Source: an uncultured Bacilli bacterium (lineage in GTDB: Bacteria; Bacillota_I; Bacilli_A; RF39; UBA660). From it: a DNA stretch of 64,000 nucleotides. The notes beneath the pieces were generated by a model. The model had not been told where the DNA came from. It made no database searches and saw nothing but the letters and a program-made list of their open reading frames with translations. Location: NCBI GenBank assembly GCA_934091055.1, contig CAKOKN010000002.1, positions 88,405 through 152,404 of the forward strand, written 5' to 3'. The translations under genes were made by a program, and so were the position numbers. This document shows positions 16,298 through 25,655 of this stretch, one piece after another (positions within the stretch are counted from its first letter, which is position 1; every line of letters begins with the position of its first letter).

Positions 16298-16747
16298 ATG
16301 GAAGATTACAAAATAACAACACATAGCGATAACGAAACAATAGCAGTCGCACAAAATATAGAATCAGAAAAATTTCCAAATATGGTTATTTGTTTAAATG
16401 GAGAATTAGGAAGTGGCAAAACTGTTTTTACAAAAGGCTTTGCACACGCAATGGGAATTGAAGAAGTAACTTCACCAACTTTTACAATAATAAAAGAGTA
16501 TAATGGAGAATTACCTCTATATCATATGGATGTATATAGATTAGAAGATGCAAATGAAGATATTGGTATTGAAGAATACTTTGAAAAAGGAGGAGTAACC
16601 ATTATTGAATGGTCTGATATAATAAAAGATATTCTTCCTAAAGAAAGATTAGATATTAAAATTAAAATAGTAGATGAAAATACTAGAGTATTAGTGTTAA
16701 CTCCTTATGGTGATAAGTACGTAAGCATATGTGAGGATATAATATGA
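16298..16747 (+). CDS. tsaE: tRNA threonylcarbamoyladenosine biosynthesis ATPase TsaE
   Basis: 149 residues with a Walker A LNGELGSGKTVFTKGF near residue 45, SPTFTIIKEY, and LYHMDVYRLEDANEDIGIEEY, the TsaE signature, then VTIIEWSD. TsaE is the ATPase that resets the TsaB-TsaD complex during t6A37 formation on ANN-decoding tRNAs. First gene of tsaE-tsaB-rimI-tsaD; it overlaps tsaB by 4 bp (ATGA). RBS AAAGGTGAGAAA. Confidence 0.96.
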   Translation: MEDYKITTHSDNETIAVAQNIESEKFPNMVICLNGELGSGKTVFTKGFAHAMGIEEVTSPTFTIIKEYNGELPLYHMDVYRLEDANEDIGIEEYFEKGGVTIIEWSDIIKDILPKERLDIKIKIVDENTRVLVLTPYGDKYVSICEDII

Positions 16748-17325
16748 TAAGTTTATTTATAGATACATCGCTTTCTGATGTATCTATTGCATTACTAAAA
16801 GATGGTAAATTATTATCTTGTATACATAACAATATACCAGGAGAACATTCAGTATATGTAAGTAAATATATAGAAGACATATTAGAAAATAATAACAAAT
16901 CATCAGATGATGTAAATGAAATAATAGTAGTAAATGGTCCAGGTTCATTTACAGGTATTAGAATAGGAGTAACAATAGCTAAAATATTTGCTTATCTAAA
17001 GAAAATAAGAATAGTAACTATTACATCACTACAAGCAAGAGCTATAGGCAATAATAGTAAATATATACTATCATTAATAGATGCCAAACACGATAACTAC
17101 TATGTAGGTCTATATGATAGCAAATATAATAAGATTACTGAAGAATTTGCTTCGATAGATAAAGTAGAAGAATTAAAAGAAAAATATAACCCATTAGTAG
17201 TAACACCAAATAATAATTATAATATAGAAGAAATAGTAGAATATACTAAATCATTCGAAGGACAAAATCCACATACTGTGGATCCAATATATCTAAAATT
17301 ACCAGAAGCTATGGAGAAAAAATGA
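16744..17325 (+). CDS. tsaB: tRNA threonylcarbamoyladenosine biosynthesis protein TsaB
   Basis: 193 residues, somewhat shorter than the usual about 230, losing part of the C-terminus. It keeps the ASKHA-fold start LFIDTSLSDVSIALL, GEHSVYVSKYIEDIL and VNGPGSFTGIRIGVTIAK, the TsaB hallmark. TsaB is the non-catalytic scaffold that dimerises with TsaD. Start and stop overlap tsaE and rimI by 4 bp each, a tightly coupled operon. Confidence 0.95.
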   Translation: MISLFIDTSLSDVSIALLKDGKLLSCIHNNIPGEHSVYVSKYIEDILENNNKSSDDVNEIIVVNGPGSFTGIRIGVTIAKIFAYLKKIRIVTITSLQARAIGNNSKYILSLIDAKHDNYYVGLYDSKYNKITEEFASIDKVEELKEKYNPLVVTPNNNYNIEEIVEYTKSFEGQNPHTVDPIYLKLPEAMEKK

Positions 17326-17675
17326 TAAAAGAAAGTAATAAAGAATTAGTAAATCCCTTTAGTAAATCTATAGAATATGTTATAGAAGATAAAACAGTAG
17401 CCACTTTAGATTATTCTTTAATATATGATAGAATAGAAATAGATAATATAATCGTACTAGAAGAATTCAGAGGTAGAGGAATAGGAAGTAAATTAATGAG
17501 TTATCTCATACAAGTAGCAGAAGATAACAAAGTAGTAAATATAACACTAGAAGTAAGAATAAGTAATATAATTGCTATAAATCTCTATAAAAAATTTGGT
17601 TTTAAAGAAGTGGCTTTAAGAAAATACTATTATGGAGATGAGGATGCAATATTAATGGAAAAACAGGTGATATAA
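17322..17675 (+). CDS. rimI: RimI-like GNAT N-acetyltransferase
   Basis: 117 residues, shorter at the N-terminus than typical RimI (about 150) but with the acetyl-CoA loop EEFRGRGIGSKLMSYLI, LEVRISNIIAINLYKKFGF, and the terminal RKYYYGDEDAILMEK. RimI acetylates the N-terminal alanine of ribosomal protein S18 in E. coli. Its position between tsaB and tsaD is a standard Firmicutes arrangement and supports the name. The missing N-terminal strand and helix may reflect genome streamlining. Confidence 0.85.
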   Translation: MIKESNKELVNPFSKSIEYVIEDKTVATLDYSLIYDRIEIDNIIVLEEFRGRGIGSKLMSYLIQVAEDNKVVNITLEVRISNIIAINLYKKFGFKEVALRKYYYGDEDAILMEKQVI

Positions 17676-18683
17676 ATGAAAGATACTTATATATTAGGAA
17701 TAGAATCTAGTTGTGATGAAACAAGTATTAGTATTATTAAAAATGGTTGTACGGAAATAGCTACAGTTGTATTAAGTCAAATAGATATTCATAAAAACTA
17801 TGGAGGAGTAGTACCTGAAATAGCAAGTAGAAAACATATTGAAAATATAACAATAGTATTAGAAGAGTTATTAAATAAATCACATATGACTATTGATGAC
17901 ATAGACGCTATTGGCGTAACTTATGGACCAGGTTTAATAGGAAGCCTTCTTATAGGAGTCCAAGCCGCTAAAACAATAGCCTTAGTTGCTCATAAACCTC
18001 TAATACCAGTTCATCATATAGCGGGTCATATCTATGCTAATAATCTAGAAAAAAGATTGACATTCCCTTTAATAGCTTTAGTAGTAAGTGGCGGTCATAC
18101 CGAATTAATATATATGAAAGAAGACTATTCATTTGAAAAGATAGGAGGTACCCTAGATGATGCTGTCGGAGAGTGTTATGATAAAGTAGCTAAAGTATTA
18201 GGAATACCATATCCTGGAGGTCCAGTAGTAGATAAGCTAGCCTTTGAAGGGCAAGATACTTATGAACTTCCATACCCATTAGATGATAAAAGCTATAACT
18301 TTAGCTTTAGTGGTATTAAATCTGCAGTTATCAATCTAGTTCACAATGAAAAACAAAGAGGACAAGAAATAAGAACAAAAGATGTATGTACTACTTTCCA
18401 AAATAGAGTTGTCACAGTACTAACTAAAAAAACAATGCGTGCTCTAAAAGAATATAATATTAAAAACTTAATAGTAGCAGGAGGAGTATCTGCTAATAAA
18501 GGGCTTCGTGAGAGTCTAAAAAAAGAATGCGATAAAGAAGATATTAAACTTTCATATCCAAGAATAGAATATTGTACTGATAATGCTGCAATGATAGGTG
18601 CTGCAGCTTACTATGCATATAAAAAAGGAATTCTAGCAGATCAAACATTAACCGCAGTAGCTTCAGATGAATTATGTAAATAA
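17676..18683 (+). CDS. tsaD: tRNA N6-adenosine threonylcarbamoyltransferase TsaD
   Basis: 335 residues, full length. Motifs: LGIESSCDETSIS at the start, GPGLIGSLLIG, the metal-binding HHIAGHIYAN, VVSGGHTELI, GGTLDDAVGECYDKVAK, and AGGVSANKGLR. It transfers the threonylcarbamoyl group to A37 of ANN-reading tRNAs, with TsaB and TsaE from the same operon. TsaC is not in the window. Start immediately follows the rimI stop with AGGTGATATAA as RBS. Confidence 0.98.
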   Translation: MKDTYILGIESSCDETSISIIKNGCTEIATVVLSQIDIHKNYGGVVPEIASRKHIENITIVLEELLNKSHMTIDDIDAIGVTYGPGLIGSLLIGVQAAKTIALVAHKPLIPVHHIAGHIYANNLEKRLTFPLIALVVSGGHTELIYMKEDYSFEKIGGTLDDAVGECYDKVAKVLGIPYPGGPVVDKLAFEGQDTYELPYPLDDKSYNFSFSGIKSAVINLVHNEKQRGQEIRTKDVCTTFQNRVVTVLTKKTMRALKEYNIKNLIVAGGVSANKGLRESLKKECDKEDIKLSYPRIEYCTDNAAMIGAAAYYAYKKGILADQTLTAVASDELCK

Positions 18684-18689
18684 ATAAAT

Positions 18690-18725
18690 AAAACTCATAT
18701 CAAAAAAGATATGAGTTTTATCATT
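18690..18725 (+). terminator. terminator of the tsa operon
   Basis: AAAACTCATATC / GATATGAGTTTT 12-bp stem, A6 loop, T-rich tail. Confidence 0.88.
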
Positions 18726-18757
18726 TTTATCTAAATATAAAATATTTATAAATTTAC

Positions 18758-18786
18758 TTGCATTTATAATAAAAGTAAGTTATAAT
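18758..18786 (+). promoter_or_regulatory. promoter of NPKTG surface protein gene
   Basis: TTGCAT (18758-18763), 17-bp spacer, TATAAT (18781-18786), followed by TAGGAGG. Confidence 0.75.
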
Positions 18787-18813
18787 GATATTATCATAGG
18801 ATAGGAGGATAAT

Positions 18814-19890
18814 ATGAAAAAGAATATATTAAAGAGAGTTGGCTTAGCATCTCTTACCATAATTTCTGCAGTATCATTATCTAATACAGTTAATGCAGCA
18901 CAAGTTTGTAAAACACATAAGAATTATTATTTCTTTAATGATATGAGTGTTTATAGTACTTTAAATAATGGTGTTACTAATCAGGAAAGCGTTACACATA
19001 AAGGAACAGCATATTTCCCTGCTTTAGAAAAAGGTGCTAAGATAATTGAGGATCAAACTGGAAAAATATGTTTAACAAAAGGAGATAAAAAAGATGGTGA
19101 TTGTCTTACTAACATAACATCTTGGTCTCTTGATGAATTATATCAAAATTCAAATAGTTATTTCAATGGTGGCACTGATATTACACTAGATATCAATGGA
19201 ACACAAAGTAAATATAAAATTTATACTGAAGAAAAAGATGACGTAATAAATACTTATCTATCACATAATACTTGGTTTAAATCAGAACAAGAAGGTGACC
19301 TTGGTGGTGGTGGCGTAAATTATTATAGTATTGACAAAAAAACATTAAATGACGGTTCATTTTTGCCATCATCAACTACTATAAAAAGAGAAAGTAAAGA
19401 AAACTATTTTGCTGTTTCATTAACAAGAGTAATTAAAAAAGAAGATCTTCAAGATATAAAGCCTTTTGATTTAATATGGCACACAGGAGAAGAAATAACT
19501 AAAACAGTATTAGCACCAGCAGTATACCTTATAACATATGAAACTTGTGAAGATAAATATAAAGAAACAATTACTTATTACTGTAAAGATGGAGATAAAA
19601 CCACTAAATGTGAACTTGATCCTAACCCATATACAAAAGATAATTTAGAGGATGGCTATACAGAGAAAGTAAAATCACCAGAGATTAAAAACTGTACTCC
19701 AGATAAAAAAGAAGTAGATGTTTTAATAAAAGGTGCAGACTTTTCTGAAGATGTCTACTATAGTTGTACAGTAGATAACCCTAAAACTGGTAGTGCTCTA
19801 ATATATATTGCTTGGGCAGTAGGATTAGGAGCTCTAGGTTATTCAATATACTATTTTACAAAGTTAAGAAAAACCAAAGAAACAAATTAA
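18814..19890 (+). CDS. secreted, sortase-anchored surface protein with NPKTG sorting signal
   Basis: 358 residues. A Sec signal peptide (1-28, ending NTVNAAQ) is followed by an unrecognised Cys-containing extracellular domain (about nine Cys after the signal). The C-terminus reads DNPKTGS, then a hydrophobic stretch of about 20 residues and the basic tail KLRKTKETN. That is the layout of a sortase substrate, and NPKTG is the type recognised by class B sortases. A class B sortase is encoded at 61230-62234. The paired Cys suggest disulfides. Not similar to a function I recognise. Strong RBS AGGAGG and own promoter; single gene. Confidence 0.8.
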   Translation: MKKNILKRVGLASLTIISAVSLSNTVNAAQVCKTHKNYYFFNDMSVYSTLNNGVTNQESVTHKGTAYFPALEKGAKIIEDQTGKICLTKGDKKDGDCLTNITSWSLDELYQNSNSYFNGGTDITLDINGTQSKYKIYTEEKDDVINTYLSHNTWFKSEQEGDLGGGGVNYYSIDKKTLNDGSFLPSSTTIKRESKENYFAVSLTRVIKKEDLQDIKPFDLIWHTGEEITKTVLAPAVYLITYETCEDKYKETITYYCKDGDKTTKCELDPNPYTKDNLEDGYTEKVKSPEIKNCTPDKKEVDVLIKGADFSEDVYYSCTVDNPKTGSALIYIAWAVGLGALGYSIYYFTKLRKTKETN

Positions 19891-19898
19891 TAAAACAT

Positions 19899-19931
19899 AA
19901 AGATTATAATTAATTTTATAATCTTTTTTTA
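19899..19931 (+). terminator. terminator of surface protein gene
   Basis: AAAGATTATAA / TTATAATCTTTT stem followed by T-run. Confidence 0.85.
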
Positions 19932-19996
19932 GACACTCTTTATTGTAGTAAAAACCTCTTTGGCATAAAATAAAGTGAAAAAGAAGGGGTGATAAT

Positions 19997-20275
19997 ATGA
20001 CATTTATAAACAATAATACAGAATTAATAATAACACTACTTACTGTAACGTTAACTTGGGTATTAGGTTTTCTATCTAAAAGATGTCCTTACATAAATAA
20101 TAACTTAATAATAATACAAAACATAGTAATAGGACTAAGTGTATCAATATTCTATTTTGCCATAACAAAAGACTTTAACTTAGCTATAACACTAAGTGGA
20201 TTATTTGCAGAAACTGGCTATAATTTAATACATAATATTGAAAAACTAATAGCTGCAGATAAGAAAAAAGAGTAA
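19997..20275 (+). CDS. holin-like small membrane protein
   Basis: 92 residues: two hydrophobic helices (about 8-25 and 38-58), a third weakly hydrophobic segment, and a charged tail AADKKKE. Size, two-helix layout and lysine-rich tail are those of phage-type holins, and FAETGYNLIHNIEKL is reminiscent of the phage holin families used in Firmicutes. No phage genes flank it, so it may be a domesticated holin or an unrelated small membrane protein. Strong RBS AAGGGGTGATA and a terminator at both ends mark it as a single-gene transcript. Confidence 0.6.
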   Translation: MTFINNNTELIITLLTVTLTWVLGFLSKRCPYINNNLIIIQNIVIGLSVSIFYFAITKDFNLAITLSGLFAETGYNLIHNIEKLIAADKKKE

Positions 20276-20305
20276 TATCTATATAAAAATAAATATCATC
20301 ACTAT

Positions 20306-20337
20306 AAAGAACTTTAACTTAAAATTAAAGTTCTTTT
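20306..20337 (+). terminator. terminator of holin-like gene
   Basis: AAAGAACTTTAA / TTAAAGTTCTTTT 12-bp stem with 7-base loop. Confidence 0.88.
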
Positions 20338-20405
20338 CTATATAAAATATATTTACTTCTTAGTTTAATAATGATAAAATTAATTAGAGAAAGATGAGGT
20401 GCAAG

Positions 20406-22487
20406 ATGAATATAGAACAATTAAATAGTGAACAACTAAAAGCTGTTAATCATATAGATGGACCAATGTTAGTATTAGCGGGAGCGGGTTCAGGTAAAAC
20501 AAAAGTATTAACAAATAGAATAGCAAGACTAATCGAAGAAGGAGTAAGTCCTTCGAATATATTAGCTATAACGTTTACTAATAAAGCCGCTAAAGAAATG
20601 AAGGATAGAATTACTAGATTAGTAGGAGTAACTGCCTATAATATACAAATATCAACTTTCCATTCTTTAGGCCTTAAAATACTAAAAGAAAACTATAGTC
20701 TACTTGGATATGATAAAAACTTTACTATCATAGATAGTGATGATGTATTAACAATAATAAAGAAGATAATGAAAGAACTAAATCTATCTAAAGATTATTA
20801 TAATCCTAGAGAGATAAAAAATAAAATAAGTTCTGCTAAAAACGCTATAATGTCAGTTGAAGACTTTTCTAAAGTAGAATTTGATCATAAGGTAGTAGAA
20901 GTTTATAAAATATATACTAAGAAATTAAGACAAGGAAACTCAGTAGATTTTGATGACTTATTGATATTACCAATTAAGTTATTTAAGACATATCCTAATG
21001 TATTAGAAGAATACCAAGATAGATATAAATATATTTTGATAGATGAGTATCAGGATACTAATGAAGCACAATATACATTTAGTAAAATATTAGCTTCCAA
21101 ATATAGAAATATCTTTGTAGTAGGAGATAATGATCAAGCAATATATGCTTTTAGAGGAGCTAATTATAAAAATATTTTAAATTTTGAAAAAGATTATCCA
21201 GAAGCTAAAAGTGTAGTACTAGAAGAAAACTATCGTTCTACGAAGACAATACTAAATGCTGCTAATGATGTAATTAAAAATAATAAAGAAAGAAAGAGTA
21301 AGAATCTATGGAGTAATAAACCAGTAGGAGATAAAATTACATATAAATTAGTAGGAACTGAAAAGGAAGAAGCTTCTTTTGTAGCAGATGAAATCAAGTC
21401 TCTACTAGAACAAGGTGTAAAAGAAGAAGATATAGCAGTTCTTTATCGTACTAATGCACAATCTCGTGTAGTAGAAGAATATATGTTAAAAAAGAATATA
21501 AAATATAGAGTAGTAGGAAGCTTCTATTTCTATAATAGAAAAGAAATTAAAGATTTATTATGTTATTTAAGATTAATAAGTAATCATAAAGATGATGTAA
21601 GTCTACTTAGAATAATAAATACTCCTAAAAGAGGTATAGGAGAAAAAACAATAGATAATCTTACTACTCTAGCAGTAGAACAATCAAGTTCAATATATGA
21701 AGCAATAACTTCAGGTAAAGAGCTAGCTTTTAAAAACCTAATTGAAGAATTAACCGAAGAGAGTAAAACATTATCACTTACCGAATTAGTAGAAGCTATC
21801 TTAGAGAAGAGTGGTATTAAAAAAGAATTGTCATCATCTAAATTACTCGAAGACGAAATAAGATTGGAAAACTTAAATGAGTTTAAAGGTGTAACTAAGA
21901 GCTATGAAGAGGAACAAGGGTCTGCTACTTTAGAAGACTTCTTAGATGAAATATCATTAGTAAGTGATTTAGCAGAACATCAAGATGGATCAAATAGAGT
22001 AAGTTTAATGACAGTTCATTCAGTAAAAGGACTAGAGTATGACTATGTCTTTATAGTAGGTATGGAAGAAGGAATATTCCCTCATTATAACGCTATTAAT
22101 GATGGTAGTCAAAGTGCTATTGAAGAAGAAAGAAGACTTTGCTATGTAGCAATAACTAGAGCTAAGAAAAAACTATATATATTAGCGGCTAAAAGTAGAA
22201 TGTTATTTGGTAATACAAATATAAATAAGCCAAGTCGATTTATTGAAGAAATAAATAAAGAATATCTTGATATAGATGAAAAGAAAGTATTAGGTAAAGC
22301 AACAAATAGAATAAGAAAAGCAATAGATAAAAATATTGAATATGAAGTAGGAGAAAAAATAAGTCATACTGATTTTGGAGAAGGAATAGTAATAGGAGTA
22401 GATAAATCAATATTAACAGTAGCTTTTCCACATCCAATAGGTATAAAGAAATTAATGAAAGGTCATCCTAACATAACTAAATTATAG
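20406..22487 (+). CDS. pcrA: ATP-dependent DNA helicase PcrA/UvrD
   Basis: 693 residues, a superfamily 1A helicase with all core motifs: LNSEQLKAV (Q motif), LAGAGSGKTKVL (Walker A), AITFTNKAAKEMKDR, ILIDEYQDTNEAQ (II), VGDNDQAIYAFRGA (III), VVLEENYRSTKTIL (IV), VSLMTVHSVKGLEYD (V) and YVAITRAKK (VI). PcrA acts in DNA repair, removal of RecA and rolling-circle replication. The start at 20406 (MNIEQL) is preferred because GAGGTG lies 5 bases before it; an ATG at 20394 lies within that RBS. Confidence 0.97.
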   Translation: MNIEQLNSEQLKAVNHIDGPMLVLAGAGSGKTKVLTNRIARLIEEGVSPSNILAITFTNKAAKEMKDRITRLVGVTAYNIQISTFHSLGLKILKENYSLLGYDKNFTIIDSDDVLTIIKKIMKELNLSKDYYNPREIKNKISSAKNAIMSVEDFSKVEFDHKVVEVYKIYTKKLRQGNSVDFDDLLILPIKLFKTYPNVLEEYQDRYKYILIDEYQDTNEAQYTFSKILASKYRNIFVVGDNDQAIYAFRGANYKNILNFEKDYPEAKSVVLEENYRSTKTILNAANDVIKNNKERKSKNLWSNKPVGDKITYKLVGTEKEEASFVADEIKSLLEQGVKEEDIAVLYRTNAQSRVVEEYMLKKNIKYRVVGSFYFYNRKEIKDLLCYLRLISNHKDDVSLLRIINTPKRGIGEKTIDNLTTLAVEQSSSIYEAITSGKELAFKNLIEELTEESKTLSLTELVEAILEKSGIKKELSSSKLLEDEIRLENLNEFKGVTKSYEEEQGSATLEDFLDEISLVSDLAEHQDGSNRVSLMTVHSVKGLEYDYVFIVGMEEGIFPHYNAINDGSQSAIEEERRLCYVAITRAKKKLYILAAKSRMLFGNTNINKPSRFIEEINKEYLDIDEKKVLGKATNRIRKAIDKNIEYEVGEKISHTDFGEGIVIGVDKSILTVAFPHPIGIKKLMKGHPNITKL

Positions 22488-22540
22488 GCTAAAAAAGTAT
22501 TTATTTTAAACTATTAGAATATAATATAGTGGAGGTAAAT

Positions 22541-23095
22541 ATGGATTATAGTATTTTAGTAAATAAAGATAATCCTCTACCAAGAGCATATATTCCTAAT
22601 AATTTAGTATTAGCAGATAGTAAATATAAAGATAATATTTATATAGATAAAGTAGTAAAAGAAGCATTTGATAGGTTAAAGCAGGATGCTAAAAACTATG
22701 GTTATAATATAGATATAGTAAGTGGATATCGTGATTATGATTATCAAGAGAAGATCTATAATAAATTACTTGAAGAAAAGGGCTTTACGTATGCTATAAC
22801 TAGAATAGCAGAGCCTGGTAAGTCTGAACATCAAACTTCTTTAGCGTTAGATTTTTGTATATATAAAGATGAAAAGTGTTATATAGAACACGATATTCAA
22901 GATAAGATTGAAACTAGGTGGATACACCAAAATTGTTATAGGTATGGGTTTATCTTGAGATATCCTGAGGGTAAGGAAGATATAACTAAATATAGTTATG
23001 AACCTTGGCATCTAAGATATGTAGGAGATATAGCTAGTAATATTTATAATAATAATTTAACTCTAGAAGAGTATAAAGAAAGAGAGTCTAGATAG
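22541..23095 (+). CDS. M15-family D-Ala-D-Ala/LD-carboxypeptidase-like protein without signal peptide
   Basis: 184 residues with VanY/LdcB motifs: VSGYRDYDYQEKIY, KSEHQTSLALDF (Zn His and Asp of SxHxxGxAxD, here with Ser for Gly) and EPWHLRYVG (Zn His). The enzyme trims D-amino acids from peptidoglycan peptides. There is no signal peptide or anchor, so a cytoplasmic recycling role or non-classical export is implied. The start at 22541 follows GTGGAGG by 5 bases; a GTG at 22529 lies inside that RBS. Hairpin cluster B follows. Confidence 0.85.
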   Translation: MDYSILVNKDNPLPRAYIPNNLVLADSKYKDNIYIDKVVKEAFDRLKQDAKNYGYNIDIVSGYRDYDYQEKIYNKLLEEKGFTYAITRIAEPGKSEHQTSLALDFCIYKDEKCYIEHDIQDKIETRWIHQNCYRYGFILRYPEGKEDITKYSYEPWHLRYVGDIASNIYNNNLTLEEYKERESR

Positions 23096-23121
23096 ATAGA
23101 CTTTCTTTTTTTGTCGTCTCA

Positions 23122-23198
23122 CACTAAAGTAGTTCGTCGTTTTCTAATGCCTAAGGTCATTAGAAAAAATTTTTGAGCCTATAAATGTCTCAAAAATT
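23122..23198 (+). repeat. hairpin cluster B (two hairpins plus CACTAAAGT lead-in)
   Basis: B1 at 23140-23167 has 10-bp arms TTTTCTAATG / CATTAGAAAA around CC-TAA-GG-T. B2 at 23168-23198 has 10-bp arms AATTTTTGAG / CTCAAAAATT around CCTATAAATGT, a degenerate core. CACTAAAGT (23122-23130) precedes them as in cluster A. The cluster sits between the M15 peptidase gene and the metal-efflux operon. Confidence 0.85.
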
Positions 23199-23220
23199 AA
23201 ATTATTTATCTATTTACTAA

Positions 23221-23276
23221 TTGACATATATTAAGAATAGTGCTATCATTTAAATATATGAATACATATTCATATA
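23221..23276 (+). promoter_or_regulatory. metal-responsive promoter and ArsR/SmtB-type operator
   Basis: TTGACA (23221-23226), 17 bp, TATCAT (23244-23249). Immediately downstream, across the expected start of transcription, lies a perfect 10-2-10 palindrome TATATGAATA-CA-TATTCATATA (23255-23276), matching ArsR/SmtB/CzrA operators in form. Repression with release by Zn, Cd or Pb is expected. Confidence 0.82.
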
Positions 23277-23293
23277 TAGAAGGGAATAAATTA

Positions 23294-23620
23294 ATGATAG
23301 ATAATAAAGATATAAATAAAATAAAAAAGGAATTATTAGAGGAAGACACTATAATAGATATAGCAGAACTATTCAAAGTATTCGCAGACTCTACTAGAGT
23401 AAAAATAATAAATGTATTATTAGAAAACAAATTATGTGTTGGAGATATAGCCATATTAGTCGGAAGTACACAGTCAGCAGTATCACATCAACTTAGAATT
23501 TTAAAGGCTGCTAAATTAGTAAAATATACTAAGATAGGTAAGACAGTATATTATGAACTAAGTGATAATCACGTAAAAAAACTATTCAATATAGGAAAGG
23601 AGCATATTAATGAAATATAA
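23294..23620 (+). CDS. ArsR/SmtB-family metal-sensing repressor (CadC/CzrA-like)
   Basis: 108 residues from the ATG at 23294, which follows AGAAGGGA; an ATG at 23240 would start inside the promoter and is rejected. Winged-helix features: AELFKVFADSTRVKIINVLLENKLCVGDIA, the recognition helix TQSAVSHQLRILKAAKLV and a short wing TKIGKTVYYELSDNHV. ELCVCD-type metal motif appears as KLCVGD; C-terminal HVKKLFNIGKEHINE carries His residues that could form the alpha5 Zn site of CzrA-type sensors. It overlaps the P-type ATPase gene by 11 bp. Confidence 0.92.
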   Translation: MIDNKDINKIKKELLEEDTIIDIAELFKVFADSTRVKIINVLLENKLCVGDIAILVGSTQSAVSHQLRILKAAKLVKYTKIGKTVYYELSDNHVKKLFNIGKEHINEI

Positions 23621-25655
23621 GTATAATATTAAAAACTTAGATTGTGCTAATTGTGCTAAAGTACTCGAAGATAAATTAAATAAAGATAAAAATATTAAAG
23701 TAGCTTCAGTAAATTTTAGTTCATCAACAGTTACTGTTGATACAGATATCGAAGATGCCTTCCATTACGTAAAAAGAATTGTAAATGAAGTAGAACCAGA
23801 CGCTATTTTAAGCGAGAATAAAATAAAAGAAAATAACTATAATGATATTTATAGAATACTATTAGGAGGTTTTATAGGCCTACTAGGAGTTCTATTAAAA
23901 ACACCTAGTATAATAAATACAATATTAATAATAATAGCATATATAATATTAATATATAAGACTTTAGGAACTGCTATTAAACAATTAAAAAATAAAATAA
24001 TAAATGAAAATCTTTTAGTATCAATATCCGCTTTAGGAGCATTTGCTCTAGGAGATGCTTGCGAAGGACTTATGGTAATATTCTTATATGAATTAGGAAA
24101 AGTACTAGAAAGTATAGCAGTTAATAAAAGTCGTAATTCCGTTGAAGATCTAATGAATATAAAAGAGGAGACTGCAAATTTAAAAGAAAAAGATAAAATA
24201 ATAGTAGTACCAACTACTAAAGTAAAAGTAGGTGATATACTAGTAGTAAAAGAAGGAGAAAGAGTACCACTAGATGGCACAATTATAAAAGGCAATGGGA
24301 CATTAGATACTAGTGCTTTAACAGGAGAATCAGTACCAATGTTTGTTTCTGTTGGAGATAATATTCTATCCGGAAGTATAAATAAAGGTGGTTTACTTGA
24401 AGTCAAAGTAACTTCTATCTATAAAGATTCTACAGTAAATAAAATATTAGAATTAGTAGAAGCAGCTACTGAGAGAAAAACAAAAACAGAAAAAATAGTA
24501 TCAAAATATTCTTCAAAATATACATTAGGAGTAATAGTAGTTGCCATTCTAACTACAGTACTACTACCATTATTTACAAGTCTAACTTACCAAGAGAGTA
24601 TTTACAAAGGACTAACTATATTAGTAATATCTTGTCCTTGTGCTATAGCTATATCAGTTCCATTATCATACTTTGCTGGAATAGGAGCTTCTTCTAGAGA
24701 AGGAATATTAATAAAAGGAAGTAATTATTTAGATAATATTAAAAATATTAAAGAAATAGTTTTTGATAAAACAGGAACTATTACTACAGGAGAATTTTAT
24801 ATATCAAAAATAAATATATATGATAAAGAATATCAAGAAGAAGAAATAATGAAAATATTTGCAGCAGGAGAATCTCTATCAAATCATCCTATAGCAAAGT
24901 CAGTATTAAAAAAATATAATAAATCAATTACCAACAAAGAAGTAAAGGATTTTAAAGAGATATCTGGTAAAGGAATAAGTTTTACTTATAAAGAAGATAA
25001 GATAAAGATAGGTAATAGCAAATTCTGTAATATTAAAGAAAATAATAGTAATATATATATAGTAATAAATAATAAAGAAGTTGCTAGTATTGAGATAAAA
25101 GATGAAATAAAAGATAGTGCTAAAGAAACTATAAATAAATTAAAAGATATGGGAATAAAAGTACATATATTTACTGGAGATTCAGAAGAAAAAGCAAGAG
25201 AAATAGCGAAAGAACTAAATATAGAAAATATAAATTATGAAATGCTACCAACAGATAAATATAACTATTTAGAGAAGATGATTAAGAATAAAGAAGAACA
25301 ATCTATTGTATCATTTGTTGGTGATGGAATTAATGATGCCCCAGTATTAAAGTTATCAGATTTAGGAATATCTATGGGTAGTTTAGGAACAGACTCTGCT
25401 ATTGAAGCTTCTGATGTTGTAATAATGAATGATAACCTAAATAAAATAATAACAGCAATTAATATATCTAAAAGTACTAGTAAGATAATTAAAGAGAATT
25501 TAATCTTTGCAATAGGAGTAAAATTATTAGTATTAATATTAACTCTACTAGGAGTTTCTACTATGTTTGAGGCAGTTTTCGCAGACGTTGGCGTAACAGT
25601 ATTATGTATATTAAATACATTAAGATTATTAAAAAACAATAAAGAGATTAACTAG
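23610..25655 (+). CDS. cadA: P1B-type heavy-metal (Zn/Cd/Pb) efflux ATPase
   Basis: 681 residues. N-terminal HMA domain with LDCANCAKV (CxxC, about residues 9-18), membrane helices, the actuator TGES (ALTGESVPM), the transmembrane metal motif SCPCAIAIS, the phosphorylation site VFDKTGTIT, SNHPIAKSV (HP locus) and GDGINDAPVL. SCPC with this HMA points to Zn/Cd/Pb export rather than copper. It is cotranscribed with and repressed by the upstream ArsR protein. The terminator begins at its last codons. Confidence 0.95.
   Translation: MKYKYNIKNLDCANCAKVLEDKLNKDKNIKVASVNFSSSTVTVDTDIEDAFHYVKRIVNEVEPDAILSENKIKENNYNDIYRILLGGFIGLLGVLLKTPSIINTILIIIAYIILIYKTLGTAIKQLKNKIINENLLVSISALGAFALGDACEGLMVIFLYELGKVLESIAVNKSRNSVEDLMNIKEETANLKEKDKIIVVPTTKVKVGDILVVKEGERVPLDGTIIKGNGTLDTSALTGESVPMFVSVGDNILSGSINKGGLLEVKVTSIYKDSTVNKILELVEAATERKTKTEKIVSKYSSKYTLGVIVVAILTTVLLPLFTSLTYQESIYKGLTILVISCPCAIAISVPLSYFAGIGASSREGILIKGSNYLDNIKNIKEIVFDKTGTITTGEFYISKINIYDKEYQEEEIMKIFAAGESLSNHPIAKSVLKKYNKSITNKEVKDFKEISGKGISFTYKEDKIKIGNSKFCNIKENNSNIYIVINNKEVASIEIKDEIKDSAKETINKLKDMGIKVHIFTGDSEEKAREIAKELNIENINYEMLPTDKYNYLEKMIKNKEEQSIVSFVGDGINDAPVLKLSDLGISMGSLGTDSAIEASDVVIMNDNLNKIITAINISKSTSKIIKENLIFAIGVKLLVLILTLLGVSTMFEAVFADVGVTVLCILNTLRLLKNNKEIN

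Noticed and set aside
19997..20275. Prophage remnant around the holin-like gene
   Set aside because: Neighbours are a surface protein and pcrA; no other phage genes, att-like repeats or codon shift.
22529..22540. GTG start for the M15 peptidase
   Set aside because: The GTG is inside the GTGGAGG ribosome binding site; ATG 22541 has correct spacing.
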